NCBI GenBank assembly: GCA_000711775.1
Contig: ARYC01000051.1
Location: forward strand, 1-64,000
Reading direction: 5' to 3'
DNA from: Oxytricha trifallax
Taxonomy: Eukaryota; Ciliophora; Spirotrichea; Sporadotrichida; Oxytrichidae
Length of the DNA: 64,000 nt
Position 1 is the first letter of the stretch; every line of letters starts with the position of its first letter. This document shows, piece by piece, positions 36,501 through 49,121 of the stretch. Both the position numbers and the translations under genes were made by a program. Under the pieces are notes generated by a model. That model saw only the letters and a list, made by a program, of their open reading frames with translations. It was not told the DNA's origin and searched no databases.

Positions 36501-38402
36501 GTAATTCTTAAGTTATTAGCTTACTCTAACTTAACTTTTAATATGATTATCATTTTTTGTATAATCAGCAATACACTATCACTATTTTAAGAGGCTATTT
36601 TCAATCAAACTAAATGAGCCCTTTCTTTCTAATTTACACTAAGTTTATTGAAAAAAACAAATCCACAGATATTAAAAGTTAATTCTATTATCATATAAGA
36701 CTTAGGATTTCTAAAGTATCAGATTAATAGCTTATAGTGTATCAGAGTCAAGGAATAGATAACATATTTTAATAATAAATTAAGAAGTAAATTATATATA
36801 TATATATATATGTAAATATTATATAGGAATTTGCTTTTAAAATACAGAAACATAAAAAATTATGGTTTATAAACATAATGACATTGTTTAATATAAAATT
36901 CAATAACTTGATTGAATTTAGAAAGCATTGAGCCTCTTAAGTATGTTTTATCCAAAATTAAAGTTAAATATGTTTAAAAGTTAAAAATTTATTATTAAGT
37001 TTATAAATTCCATATATAAATTTCTATAGATTACGTTAAATTTCCCAAAGCAAAGAGTGCAACCTTATTAGATTTTGAGACAACATATATATTTATTTGA
37101 CAAATATTTATTAAAATAATTTTGAAATACAACACAAAAATTGCAGCTTAACTATATTGATTTGAGATATCTACAATCAAGATAATTTAATTTAAAGCAC
37201 CTTTTTTAAGAAATAAATCTTCTATCATCTTAATTATCCATAAGAGTGAAAAAATAAATAATAAGGAATTTATTAATTATTCTTTTTGGGTAAATACTTA
37301 ATAAATTTAGTAAATTATTTGAGTTAAGATTATTATTTCTAGATATACACTCAAAATCTAGTATATAATTTATAAATTGTGAGAATTTTTGCAAATAGGG
37401 ACACAATAAAAATAAATCTTTATTACGGAGCAAAATAAATAGAGGAAAAATAATATATATTTTTTATTTGAAAGTGTTTTCATTATAACGAAGAATTAAT
37501 ACTTAAATTTATGGGCGAAAAATATTTATCTTCATAACATCATTTATCCATAACTTAAAAAATAAAAATTAACAGGTCTTTTGTCATTTTAAATGAGAAG
37601 GTCTCATTGTATAAATTAAATGAACAAAATGTCATTTAAGATTATTTTTATAAAACAAATAATGAATGAAATAAATTTTTACTCCATCAAAAAGAGATGA
37701 AGCTCCAATAAAAAGTTTCACAAGGGAACAAGAAAAAATATAAAATTAAATCCATTTTAAATTCCGGAAATAAAATGCTTGTATTTTTTTATAAAAAACA
37801 GACATTATCTGAAATTTCCTACATCCCAATTAGAATTGATTTTTATCTTCTCTTTCATCCTTTTATATACATCTAGTCTTTTTCGTTATGTAATTAATTT
37901 TATGCGAATATAATATAGCAATTCTATATTTTAATTGGTCCATATTGTTTATTTAACTCCAGGAATATTATCCACATAAATTATTATCCTGAGAATTATT
38001 ATACATATAGTTATATTAAAATATTCATTATCATTTAAAAGATTCCAAAGGCTTATGGACTGATAACTGGCTAATAAATTGCTCTCTACTTAGTTCACTT
38101 GCTCTTCTGATATATAATAACTTAGATAAGAATTATTGTTTTTCTATTATGACAATTTAAGATGGTATTATGAAGTTTGTTAATTTCACATACATCTGAT
38201 AAATTTTAATAAGTTATTGTATGTAATTTTAGTAATTAATTTCTAAACTCTTACATATTTTACTAAATCTTATTGATAAATATAGACATTTAGAGTAAAT
38301 CAAGCTTTTTAAGCGGCAATGAATTTGATTTTCTTGCCAATAGATCTCTGAATTTAATCTTAAATATAATTAAAATTATTTCTATAAAATTGCACATAAA
38401 AC
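33526..38402. other. AT-rich DNA, nothing recognised
   Basis: Nearly 5 kb without coding signal. A (TA)n run lies at about 36790-36812, and a small less AT-rich patch at 34082-34132 belongs next to the old repeat noted at 34130. Confidence 0.5.
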
Positions 38403-38813
38403 TCAATCACGATCTACTTCCTGTTAGCAAACTTGAAGAAACACCATTTATATTGATATTATAGATAGTCTTTGGTGATATAATTATGCTAAGATACTTG
38501 AGATTTTAGTTGGTTTTTGGCATTGAAATAAATTCTTGAGATACGAAATCAATCTAGTAGGATAATTCAAAATTATTAATATCAGGAACTATGTCTCAAA
38601 CCGGTTTTTAAGCATGGATTTTAGTGGTACATCAGCTCGCATGTCGTCGTGAACGCAAACTTCCCTTTTTACCTCCTGTTCTACTTATCTTACTGATTGT
38701 TTCTTTCTTAAATGTGATATTCTTAAGTTTCTTATATCAAGTAAAACCCCATTCAGATCTCTGTCGGAGCTGCCCCAACTTTCGATGGAATGAGAGTTCC
38801 TTTAGTCAATAGG
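38403..38813 (-). CDS. Candidate coding segment (MDS), 136 aa
   Basis: Minus-strand frame with UAR as Gln, from the sharp AT boundary at 38813 to UGA at 38403-38405. The GC-richer half (38590-38813) reads HSIESWGSSDRDLNGVLLDI, then RNLRISHLRKKQSVRQVEQE and KREVCVHDDMRADVPLKSML; the rest is AT-rich and may be intervening sequence. The charged, Glu/Lys-rich middle suggests a helical or coiled-coil stretch. The opposite strand is also open (ATG 38591 to UGA 38905) and would encode a strongly hydrophobic stretch, LLILLIVSFLNVIFLSFLY. Such a mirror image is what an antisense reading of Lys/Glu-rich codons gives, so minus is preferred, though not proven. Confidence 0.4.
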
Positions 38814-38905
38814 AAAAAAAATATTATTAAAATTTTAGAATCGCAGAAGTAAAATTAGTGTCTTTAGAGAAAATTTATTTTATTTCTAGATATTTCAAAG
38901 AATGA

Positions 38906-41066
38906 AATTCATGTAAAATCAGCAAGAAATTAGTGATACTTAGCAATTGAGATAATCTTGCACTATATTTCAATAATTGAGGAATATTTGGAAAAGCTAT
39001 TTGCTCTTTATATTTTGAAAACCACATAATATCAATTAGTTTTCTTTATATATATATATAGGACATGACATAGTTAAATTTAATTAATTTCCCACTAATT
39101 GAAATGTTTTATCAAATAAACCCTATCATACCGTATAATTTAATTTTTATAACAAATTAGGGTATTCTTAATGGCAATATATTTATATATTACCTTTATA
39201 TTTTAGAGTCGCAAGAAATCTATAACATTTAAAGAAAAGAAAATGATTAGTGAATAAATGAGATCCACAATCTCTAGTGCATTCATTATTAATAACAAAC
39301 AAAAAATTAAAATATATTGAGCAAAATAATATTAATAAATTTTTTTAATATACAAATGGCATTATATAATATATTTTATAAATAATATTCTCAGCCAAAT
39401 GTTATTAAATTAATGCTTAAGTTGACAAATTATAAAATTAATAGCAGCATAATAATAATTAGCAACCCATTATCCCATTAATATTGGAAGCTTTTTAATT
39501 ATATATTTTACTTTTTTTCAGATTTATTGAAATAGTTATTTAAAAAAATACTATTTTTAATTTTTATATCCCTATAAAATTTAATATATATAATTATAGC
39601 AAATTAATTGAAGGCTTCTTCAAAAAGAATTGAAGGCTATTTAATTCAATAATTTCTGACATATATTACACTTATATTATCATAAATCTCATAAATAATA
39701 CTCTTAAATAAATAAAATTTATATAATATATGATTAAAATTATATTCAAAAACAATAAATAGCTCTGTACATATTTTATAATTGATAAACCTTTAAAATA
39801 AAAGTGATAATTTATTAAAAAATAAGTATTTTTTTAAAATATAGATAAATCATTAAATTATATGAATTTTCATTAAGAGTAGAGATGAAATATGGTATGA
39901 TACGAATCATACCATATTGAATATTATTTGGAGAAGTGAAATAAATTATTCCATTCATAAGCAGATGTATGATTCTTAGAAAGAGTGATACTTCTGATAA
40001 ATATAATCTAGTAATTAAGAGAAATCAATATACAATTTATCAATTTGTGGTTTTGCTTATAAAATAACTCACTATTATATTTCCATCTAATATCTTTTTT
40101 TAATGGTACTATCATACTTTTAAAACTTAAATTTATGATTAATTTAAATTTTATGAGTGATAAGTTAAAAATTATTATGTGTCAATAAATGCTAATATAA
40201 GCCTATATCTCTGGTTTATCATATAAATTCAATTACATTAGGTTGATTTTTATACCATTAATTAAAATTTATTAATTGAATTATTTTTTTGAATAAATAA
40301 TTATTTTACAAAGATTATTTTCCTTTCAAAAATTGAAAAAATAATAATATTGTTATTTATATTAAATGCTTTTGATTGAAATTTTTATAATAATTTATAT
40401 CTCTCAAATTATAATCAGCAGAATTATTGTATTTTTATTAATAAAAAATAAGATAATATATAAGTTTATATCATATTAATGAACCCAAAAATATTTAAAA
40501 TAATAATCAAATCTCCTGTTTAAATTATTAATCCTATAATAATAATAATTGCACTAAATAATTTTATAACAAACTTGAAGACACTCAACTCAATAGTCAT
40601 CATTAATAATATTATTAAAAAATTTATTATATGGATTAATTAATTATTGTTAAAATCTATAAAGAGACATCAAATTAAAGCATTTAATTATTTTAAATAT
40701 ACTTAAAATATAGTCAAGACCTGCATCTTAGTTATTTTATTTATTTTTTGTGAATAAAACAAAAATATTTATTCTTGGTTATTTGAATAACTTAAAATCC
40801 CATGAATTTTTATAATTTAAGTTAGAAAGCTTATAATAAATATTAATGAATTTAATAAGACTATTCAATACTGATAATATTTTCCATATTGTAATATTTT
40901 TATATAAATTTGATATTATATTTTACGAAATACTGTATAAATTCAATTAATTTCTCTAATCTCATTGTAATTACTTAATGAGTCTTTTGGTTTACATTAT
41001 AAAAAAATAAATCATTTCTTGAATAGATTCATGATAATTTTAATAAAATGATATAAATAATTAATA
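38906..41066. other. AT-rich DNA, nothing recognised
   Basis: No coding signal. A short TA run lies near 39045-39060. Confidence 0.5.
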
Positions 41067-41080
41067 AACCTGATTTTTTA

Positions 41081-41221
41081 ATGTCTTCGCTCGTGATCTT
41101 TGCAATTTCCAATCGATGGGAATGTATTTTCGCAAAATTGGCATTTGTAAGGTTTTATCCCTGAATGTTTTCTCATATGCACTATAAGGTTCCCTTTCTC
41201 AGAAAACGACTTCTTATAATA
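41081..41221 (-). CDS. C2H2 zinc-finger fragment, locus ZF-2, fingers 2-3
   Basis: Minus-strand segment reading YYKKSFSEKGNLIVHMRKH, linker SGIKPY, then KCQFCENTFPSIGNCKDHERRH. This is one finger core with both His, a TGxKPY-type linker and one complete C2H2 finger. It is closely similar to locus ZF-1 (3260-3394), including the ending DHERRH. The upstream edge carries AATA (41218-41221), repeated at the edge of the next segment (41973-41976). Joining there gives YIPKYYKKSF, aligned without gaps to CPFKSCGKSF at 63.7 kb, with both Cys changed to Tyr. That loss suggests this finger no longer binds zinc. Confidence 0.7.
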
Positions 41222-41972
41222 TGAAATAGTCTAATATATACATGGGCACTTAAATCCCTTAAGTTAACATTTTTAAGAATCTTAAAAACTCATTCAATTA
41301 ATATTAAATTAATAAATAATATTAAACATTTCCAAGCGAATTTATTAGATTTTAATCAAAATTAATAAAGTCTTAAATTATGATTTTAAAAACAAACTAA
41401 ATGAATAACTAATTTATCTATCACAAATCAAGCCAACTAAAATTAAAAAAATTTTAGTATTAATGTTAAAACTATAAAGAATTTCCAAAAAAAAGGCCCA
41501 TCTTTTAATAAGTGGTGAGTTTGTCGAGAAAAAGATATTTAATATAAGATATTCAGGAATCTCAAAATTACATATTAACTTACTTTATCTCGTTTAGAAA
41601 CAAAAAGTCTTTATTGCATGGATCCTTGTCATTTTGAGCTCTAATAATTTAGATATTAAAAGATACAGGGAAATAATTAATTTTTTCTCATAGCATAATT
41701 ATAAGAATATTGATCACAATATCATAAATCAAAATTGTAAAAGAGATCTAATTAAGTTAAATAAAAGGCAAGGTTTATTAATAATTAATATATACATTTA
41801 TTAAGACTTTAGATAGATTTAATATTTTAAATAGATTAAAAAAGAGATATATCTTTTATAATAAAAAAGATTTTTAACAAGAAAATTATTTAATTATTTG
41901 TACTTTAAATTTTTTTTTTATATATCTAATTAAAAACTAAGTTTTATATTTTTGAATGAAATTTAATCAATA
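41222..41972. other. Putative internal eliminated sequence in ZF-2
   Basis: About 750 bp of AT-rich DNA between two zinc-finger segments, bounded by the direct repeat AATA (41218-41221 and 41973-41976). Removing one repeat plus the insert restores the zinc-finger frame. It has no coding content. Confidence 0.5.
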
Positions 41973-42035
41973 AATATTTAGGTATATACTCGTAGAATTC
42001 TACTTTTAAGTGCTTTGTCCTCTTATGTTGGTGAA
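41973..42035 (-). CDS. Zinc-finger segment, locus ZF-2, middle piece
   Basis: A 63-bp minus-strand piece reading IHQHKRTKHLKVEFYEYIPK. It supplies the two His of finger 1 (H-x3-H in HKRTKH) and the start of finger 2, matching HHTRTQHLNIDFHECPF of ZF-1 and QHFRTIHLKEGLHICPF of ZF-3. It is bounded by the repeat TGTTGGTGAA (42026-42035, repeated at 42588-42597) and by AATA (41973-41976). With direct repeats at both edges it is a typical tiny macronuclear-destined segment. Confidence 0.7.
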
Positions 42036-42587
42036 TAATTATAAAATTAAATAGTTAATTTTCAGATGGGATTATTTGTCCACTCGAAGAGGATTGTTTT
42101 TTTTATTGCAAATGGGCTGGAAGACAGCGTTAAAAATGAAGCAAGCTTTTTCTAGACTCACCAAGAGCGCATCATTAAGGGCTCTTTCTACAATGTAAGA
42201 AGATAAATGTTAAAAGTGGTGCTTAGAATATAAAATGCGAGAAGAAAGAAAAAGAGAGACCACGATGGATGAAATATTTAATCCTTAACCAAGTTAGATA
42301 CTAAAGATATCACAACAAAAGTACAGGGGCTACATTTCAACAGCAGTAGCACTGTTAACATTTATTCTTCATTCTTCCATCAATTTTTACTTTGTGAGCT
42401 CTGTTATGGGTCAATCTGAATATCTTTATCACGGATGAAAGCAGTATGAAAGCAAAGTCTTATTTTACGAAGTATTTTGCACATTGATTGCTAGAAAATC
42501 CTCTCTGTTAGTTCAGGATAATTAATGGTTTGATTTACTATTAAATAGGGAATTTAATTAATTGATTTGCGATTACTCATTAACACG
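42026..42587. other. 562-bp insert in ZF-2 bounded by a 10-bp direct repeat
   Basis: The insert splits finger 1 of ZF-2 between its Leu/His core and its second His. Both junctions carry TGTTGGTGAA (42026-42035 and 42588-42597), a 10-bp pointer-like repeat. Removing one copy with the insert gives CDKSFARNSRLHQHKRTKHL in frame. Unlike the other inserts, its centre is GC-richer and holds a separate small gene on the opposite strand (42136-42438). Confidence 0.65.
42136..42438 (+). CDS. Small protein, 100 aa, mitochondrial-type leader and one TM helix
   Basis: Complete ATG-to-UGA frame with UAR as Gln. The N-terminus MKQAFSRLTKSASLRALSTM is basic, Ser/Leu/Ala-rich and lacks acidic residues, like a mitochondrial presequence. 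A charged segment follows (QEDKCQKWCLEYKMREERKR), then, at about residues 65-90, one hydrophobic helix (YISTAVALLTFILHSSINFY) and a short tail. An in-frame ATG at 42112 would add eight residues (MGWKTALK). The family was not recognised; a small subunit of a mitochondrial inner-membrane complex is a reasonable guess, no more. It sits antisense inside the insert that divides zinc-finger locus ZF-2. The GC-richer zone, 42065-42520, extends past both ends as flanking regions would. Confidence 0.6.
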
Positions 42588-42634
42588 TGTTGGTGAAGAC
42601 GACTATTTCGAGCAAAGGATTTATCACAAGTATC
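42588..42634 (-). CDS. Zinc-finger segment, locus ZF-2, finger 1 start
   Basis: Minus-strand piece reading DTCDKSFARNSRLHQH, the second Cys and core of finger 1, cut at the 10-bp repeat TGTTGGTGAA (42588-42597). It is homologous to DSCVKSFARKNRLDHH of ZF-1. The first Cys is missing, as in ZF-1, so another boundary lies just upstream. Confidence 0.65.
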
Positions 42635-42639
42635 TATTT

Positions 42640-43777
42640 AATTTCATTAATAAACTTTAAAATTTTTATGATATAAAAGCAATTCAATCATACTTAATTT
42701 TGAGATATATAAATTTAATCTATGTCGCAATGAAACCTTAATTTAGAATTCAAATCTTTTTCAAAAGTTTTTGGCCGATATATTCTCTAATATGTTATTA
42801 TGTAAAAAATATAATTTTTAGTTTTGTTTTAATACGTTTATTTAATATCTTTTAATTTATGTCAGGTGACATTAGTCAAGGTTGATTATGAGATCGCATG
42901 CACATTAAAAACTCTAATTTCAATCATTTATTATTTTTGAGTTACTATAATACTTACTTGGAATAATATTTTCTATTTAATTATCAGTAAAAATGATTGT
43001 AAGTAAAATTAAATAGGTTTATTCTTTTGAAGCGGGATTTTGTTTTCTCTCGATACTCTAATATAAATATAATCTCAAAAAATTTTAATCTTACTTTCTA
43101 GCATTATCATCCCGCGGATGTAAATAATTATAAATTGTAAATTATGCTTTGTATCATTTAAAGTTAATATTTATTAATAATTAATTATTTATATATTTCT
43201 ATTTTATTTATGAAGTTTATATGCATGATATTCATTTAAAAATGTTTAATTAAAGCTACAAAAACATGGCTATATTTTTAATATATTTGAGTAAATTATT
43301 TTTAATTATATATATATATATAAATTTAATTGATAATAAATCTCGTTATGTATAAATAATGAAGCTGGGGATAATCTTCGACCTAAGATATTTTCACGGC
43401 TCCTTTTATTTGTTACTACAACATGATTAGCAGGCTTAATAATATATTATAATCTATTCGCTCTACTATTGCTCTAGTTTAATTTAAATATAAAAGCATT
43501 TATTTGATAAATAAATATATATATTTTACTCACCAATGAAAGATTTTGAAGTAAATTTAATGATTTAGTCCTTAAAGGTTTTATATATTATATTTTACTT
43601 AAAAAAATGTATAACTTTGTGTGCAATAATTCCTTATATCTCAAGAAACTGTAAATCTTAAAAAAAAATCCAAAGAAAAGGAAAATAGCTTCTATCCAAA
43701 TATAAAAATTTATATTATTATTAAAACTATTAGAACACTAAATAATTGTTAATGATGCTATAAATTTAGAACTAATA
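42640..43777. other. AT-rich DNA, nothing recognised
   Basis: No coding signal. A (TA)n run lies near 43305-43322. Confidence 0.5.
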
Positions 43778-44190
43778 TTGTAGGAATACATTTGAAATTG
43801 GTAAAATCATTCTAATTAAATTAATTATTATTCAAAATCTTGGCAGTTAAAGTTGGCCAATTTAAACGATCTTGGGCTTGTTTGAAAGAGAATTCAAAAT
43901 TAGCTGGACTTTACTATTGGCGGTATTATTTTATTGCATTCCCAGAGCGAGATAACTTCACTTTAATTAAACCCTCTAAATTCAATATATTTTGCCCTCA
44001 CATTAAACTCAAGTTATCTCGCTCTGGGGATGCAATAAAATAATACCGCAATAGTAAAGTCCAGCAAATTTTGAATTCTCTACCGAACAAGCCCAAAATC
44101 GTTTAAATTGGCCAACTTTAACTGCCAAGATTTTGAATAATAATTAATTTAATTAGAATGATTTTACCAATTTCAAATGTATTCCTACAA
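43778..44190. mobile_element. TTGTAGGAAT-end palindromic element, copy 1
   Basis: 413-bp element with ends TTGTAGGAAT and ATTCCTACAA, flanked by TA (or TAT). Arms of about 180 bp are near-perfect inverted repeats meeting in a loop of about 45 bp near 43985. Shared internal blocks are GTTAAAGTTGGCCAATTTAA, GGACTTTACTATTGG and CAGAGCGAGATAACTT. It has no genes. It is a MITE-type family, with relatives at 47898-48304 and 59873-60287 and a possible scrap at 63315-63346. Confidence 0.8.
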
Positions 44191-47100
44191 TATTAATGAT
44201 TTACTTCAATGATTATTCTTAGATATTTTTAGTAGTGATTGATAAATTAATTTAACTTTTAAATATATATATATATATATTAGTAAAATGATATAATTAA
44301 ATGCAAAAATACCAATTATAAAACTTATTAAATTTCAATAATACTAAAAATTACAATATCTATTGTAGTCTTAATGAACATTTTATTAGATTCAGCTGAA
44401 ATTATTTTTAAATTATATAACTATTTATATTTATATTATAATTTTATTATTGAGTTTATAAACAAAAATTTGTAATAAGCAAATCAAATAAAAATAAATT
44501 GCCTGCAAGGATATTTTCGAAGAAAGATTTATATCTAATCTTCAAATTTCATTATCTATATTACAGTACCTAAAACCTATAAAGAATTTAATGCACAAAA
44601 ATTTTCTATATTTTCTAATATCTAATATTCCAATTTTTATTCTGTAAGTGAATAAGTATTTACAATTTATTAAATATAGAAAAAACTAAAAATCTTTAAT
44701 TAAATTTATAATAAATTAAAGATTTTTAGTTTTGATTTTTAGTTCCCTGCAATTTCAAAAATTAATTTTAAACAAGTAAAAATATATTTTGCAAGCCTTC
44801 ACATAATTTAATTGCTCCTTCTTCCAGTTTTATTAGAAGCCTATTAAATTAATAAGAATGGACCTATCATAATAATTTATTTATATTTTCATCAGAATAC
44901 TTTTCAAACAAGCTGAAGAAAAAAATATTAAAGAAGAAATTTAAATCAAATAAGTTATTAATTCATCAATATTATTTCAATACTATGATATCTCATTTAA
45001 AACAAAAATCAATTTTCTCTATTATTTTTGTGAATTATTGTGGAAGTTATTAAAGGAACCAGAATTATAATATTTTTTAATTAAAAAACTTTTTTAAAAA
45101 ATTCTTCATACTTTTAAGATCTTTCAAAATTTTTTAATTTTTAGTAATTAATTAAGAACAACAATCTTCAATAATATTTTAACGAAATAAAAAAACATAT
45201 TAAATTTCTAAAATACAATTGACAAAATTATATTTATAAATCAACACATATAATTAAAATAAATAGTTTACTTTTATAAAAATTGTTATGAATATTTTCA
45301 TATTTATCCTATTTTCCTTTGTATTATGACCCCATTATTTATCAACTTATATTTAATACACTATATGCATAATCGTTCAATAAATTTAAATGATATGAGA
45401 ACTTAATTATTAACCTTAGAGAACATCAATATATTTTTTATAATAAAAACTTATATATTTTATTATAAAAACTTGAGTGAAGAGAGTAGATAAATAGGTA
45501 GCGTAAAATAGTCCTTTGAATTTTCTTTTGTTAATTTCAAAGCACACATCTCTGAAATTCGGTTAAGTTTGAATATAATAGAATTAAATTAATTTTATTT
45601 TAAAAAATAGATCAGAGTGAAAACTAATTTTTAACTAATTAAAAACTATAAGGCCTTTGAATTATTTTATTAAAAAAAATGACATGAATATTATTTCAAA
45701 ATATTGATAAAAAATATAATCTTAAAGTTTTTTATTAGATATCTGAAAGGTTAATAAAATCAAGTTTGCTGTCCTTATTGATAAAAAAATATTCATAAAT
45801 TACAAGTATTGGGGCTTGACTGATTAATTATTTTATTTAGTATATTATATCTCTTTGAACTCTTAATAATATCAATATTTAATATATACAAATTTTTTAT
45901 TGGATCATCTGTTGATACCTTAAAAAAAAAGATTATAACTTAGAAATGTACTTTTCTTCTCAATATTAAAAATTTAATATGTTTTATATGTACATTTGGC
46001 TTTATTTAATTTTATCATTCACATATCTCTGGAAATTGTTATTTTTATGATAAAATATAGTGAAACTATCATATAATAGTAATTATATTATAAAATAAAA
46101 GATAACAATATAATGATAAGATATTCTGATAAAAAATATGTTCAGTTTAAATTAAAGTTATCTTTAAATAATTTATTAAATATTTTTAGCAGTTTGATAT
46201 AAATTATATGAAAAATACTTAATATGAAGAAAAAATGTTATATTAAATAAAAATATTTAAGTTAATATTAAATAGAAAAATAAATTCACAGCTAGAACAT
46301 TTTTTTTAAATTTATATCCTTTAAAGCTATATTTTAAATACTTTATTAATATTTGGGATTTTAATTCAACTCAGTTTATGAAATTAATATTTAAATTAAA
46401 TGTATAATTTATATACAAATTTTGTTTTTCATTGCAATATATACATATAAATATATATGAAAGAGAGTATTTATGGATGTAAATCTAAATGTTCCAGCTT
46501 TAATTTTTAATTAAGGCATTAGAGTATTAAAGTATTATAAATAATATATGAGGAATATTATTAATCCAAAATAAATATTTTAATTTCTTATTACTAAAAA
46601 TTAATAGATTTAATTTATTTAATAATTAGTTGATTTGCTTAAACAGATATTTTTGTTAATTTATATTTTGGAATTAACATTATTAACATTTCAAATTTTA
46701 TATTAAAAGATAACACATTTAAAATTGTAGGAATATATTCTAATATTAAAAATTAATTATATATTAATAATTTAAATAATAAATTAATGATTAATAAAAG
46801 CATAAAATTAATAATATTAAGGAATTTGATAAATTTATAAATAAACATTATAGAACTAGATTTATCATATTACTTTATTTTAAAATTATTCTAATAAGAA
46901 GATTGTCTAGATAGAGATACGAACTCTTCCTCAATTATTTATAATCATTTCTTTTACAATCTGAACATAGTATTAATAATGTAATCTTACGAACTTATTT
47001 TGATTTTAATATACCATTTTGAGAATTTAATGAATTAGCTGATATATAGATCTTTTTACTCCGATTTTCTTTTAGATTTGAAAGTAATAGTTTAAAATAA

Positions 47101-47897
47101 ATTCACTAAAAGAAAACAATAAGAATAAAAAGGATTTCTGTCACACAATCAGTGATGTAAACGCAACTGAGTATAAAAAATAAAGATAAACTAAAAATTT
47201 AATGTATCTATTGTTAAAAGTGTGGCATAGGGACCAAAATTAAATGTAATATTTTATAAGAATTTTAAATTTTCTGATTAAATTCATTAATAATGTTTGC
47301 TTATTATATATTAATCACTTTGAGAATTTCTTGCATTTTAGAATAATATCAACACTGATTTAAATTTTGTCATTAGTTATTTACTATCACTACATATTTT
47401 CTCTAAAATAATACAAATGTGGTTTTAATTAAATTATTGGTAGTTATCATTGACGAATCTTGGATAATATGGTACTTTTTTGATAAAAAAATTTAGATAG
47501 TTTACCAATTTTAATTTTGAATGACCTGATTTTTAAATTTTGATAACAAAATAACAGTTGGTTTATATATATTAATATGTGAAAAATAATAGTTACGTCA
47601 TATAATGTATAGCTAATTTTAAATTCTCTATTGATCAACTATCATATTTTCAAGGTTTTGAGAAAGTTATCTGCCACTAATTTAATTAATTTATAATTTA
47701 ATTTCTATTAACTTTCCAAATTTGAATGTTATAATCTTTAAACTTTTCTTTAGCCATATTATTTCTAATAAATCAAAAATTTATTTGCCAAAAATTGCTT
47801 AATTTGATTTAATTTATCATTAAAAATATATATAAGAGTTAAAGTTTTTTATTAAATAAAAGTACAAAATATTTATAGAAAAAAAAATTATAGAGTA
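44191..47897. other. AT-rich DNA with one short hairpin
   Basis: AT-rich non-coding DNA. An inverted repeat at 44683-44735 (AAAACTAAAAATCTTTAATT and its complement, about 20-bp stem) could form a hairpin. A TA run lies near 44260-44281. Confidence 0.5.
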
Positions 47898-48304
47898 TTG
47901 TAGGAATCCATTTGATTTGGGAAAATAAATTTAAATTAAATGAATTAAATATTAAATTCATGGCAGTTATCAAATCCAAAGGAGTTCAAAATTCAAATCT
48001 AACTCGATTCTTCAGGAGATCCCATAATTTAACCTGGACTTTACTATTGGCAATATTCCTGAATTATCTCAGGGAGAGAGATATTTTGATTTTGAGCTAA
48101 CTCCCAAAAAAGTAATAGGGGTTTTTCTTGCTTGAGAGAAAAGATAAAATCATTATAGCAAGAACAACACCGTCTAATTTTTAATGTGCTATATAAAAAT
48201 CATAATATTGTTTGGGTTTGGAGACATTTTCCAAAAATTTAACTGAAAATATTTAATAATTAATTAAATTTAATTCATCTTCCTAAATCTAATGTATTCC
48301 TACA
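47898..48304. mobile_element. TTGTAGGAAT-end element, copy 2 (diverged)
   Basis: 407-bp relative with ends TTGTAGGAAT and ATTCCTACA, flanked by TA. Left-half blocks match the family (GGCAGTTA, TTCAAAATTCAAAT, CTGGACTTTACTATTGGC, then a relative of GAGCGAGATA). The right half is different and not the reverse complement of the left, so this copy is not a palindrome and may preserve, or have acquired, different internal sequence. Confidence 0.65.
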
Positions 48305-49121
48305 TATTAACTTATTTTTCGATTTGAGTTTCAATGTTTATCAATTAAGTTTTATAGATATTTAAAAATATTTACAAAACTTAGTAATACGTAAATTTAA
48401 AACAATTAATACAATTAAAAAAATAATGATTTTTCAAAACTAAAATGAAAAACTAGCTAAGTTATTCCATTTTTAAGAAACTTTGAAATTTATATTTAAA
48501 TTTTCAACAACAATATTTAAAAATAAATTATAATATATTAATCATTATTGTTCATATCTTATACTTTATAAAAATATCATTATGTAATTAATTTTCTTAA
48601 TGTTTTAAGACTATAATTTTATATAAATTGACTTATCGAGCATAAAAGTAAAGTTTATTTTGAAATATTTTTATTATTTTAATTAAATTTTATTGGAATA
48701 TGTTTCTTTTTAGAACTAAATAAATTTATTATTTTTTAACCAATGAAAAGTAAATTATATTCAAATTTCTTTCATGTTAATTTAAATTCTTTACATTATT
48801 AGGTTATTGACTTTGAAAAGAATGATAAATTGAATTGCAGACATAAAGAGAAAAATTATTTAAAAAATTGTGATTATAATAAAATTAAAAATGTTTATTG
48901 GTGAGGTAAATTATATGGCCTTTCTTTGATTATAAAAAGTAAATTAAGATACCTTAAATATTTTTTTTCATTAAATTTGATTATTAAAGTTAAGTTTAAT
49001 GTTTGAATTTTTTATGTTTTCATAAAAAAAATTGCATATTATCTTTGGCATTTTTATTTTTCATAATAGTTATTAAAAAAAATATTATAATAAAATATAT
49101 TAGATACCAAGAAATAATTGG
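48305..49121. other. AT-rich DNA, nothing recognised
   Basis: No coding signal. Confidence 0.5.

Noticed and set aside
38591..38905. Plus-strand membrane protein frame with a strongly hydrophobic helix
   Set aside because: The opposite frame is purine-rich and charged as expected for ciliate coding DNA, and the hydrophobic stretch is what its complement would give. Kept only as an alternative in the entry for the minus-strand segment.
43840..44043. Plus-strand 67-codon frame within 43778-44190
   Set aside because: It lies inside a palindromic MITE-type element, crosses the loop into the opposite arm and has no counterpart in copy 2 or 3.
47912..48100. 62-codon plus-strand frame
   Set aside because: It lies inside copy 2 of the TTGTAGGAAT element and is not conserved in the other copies.
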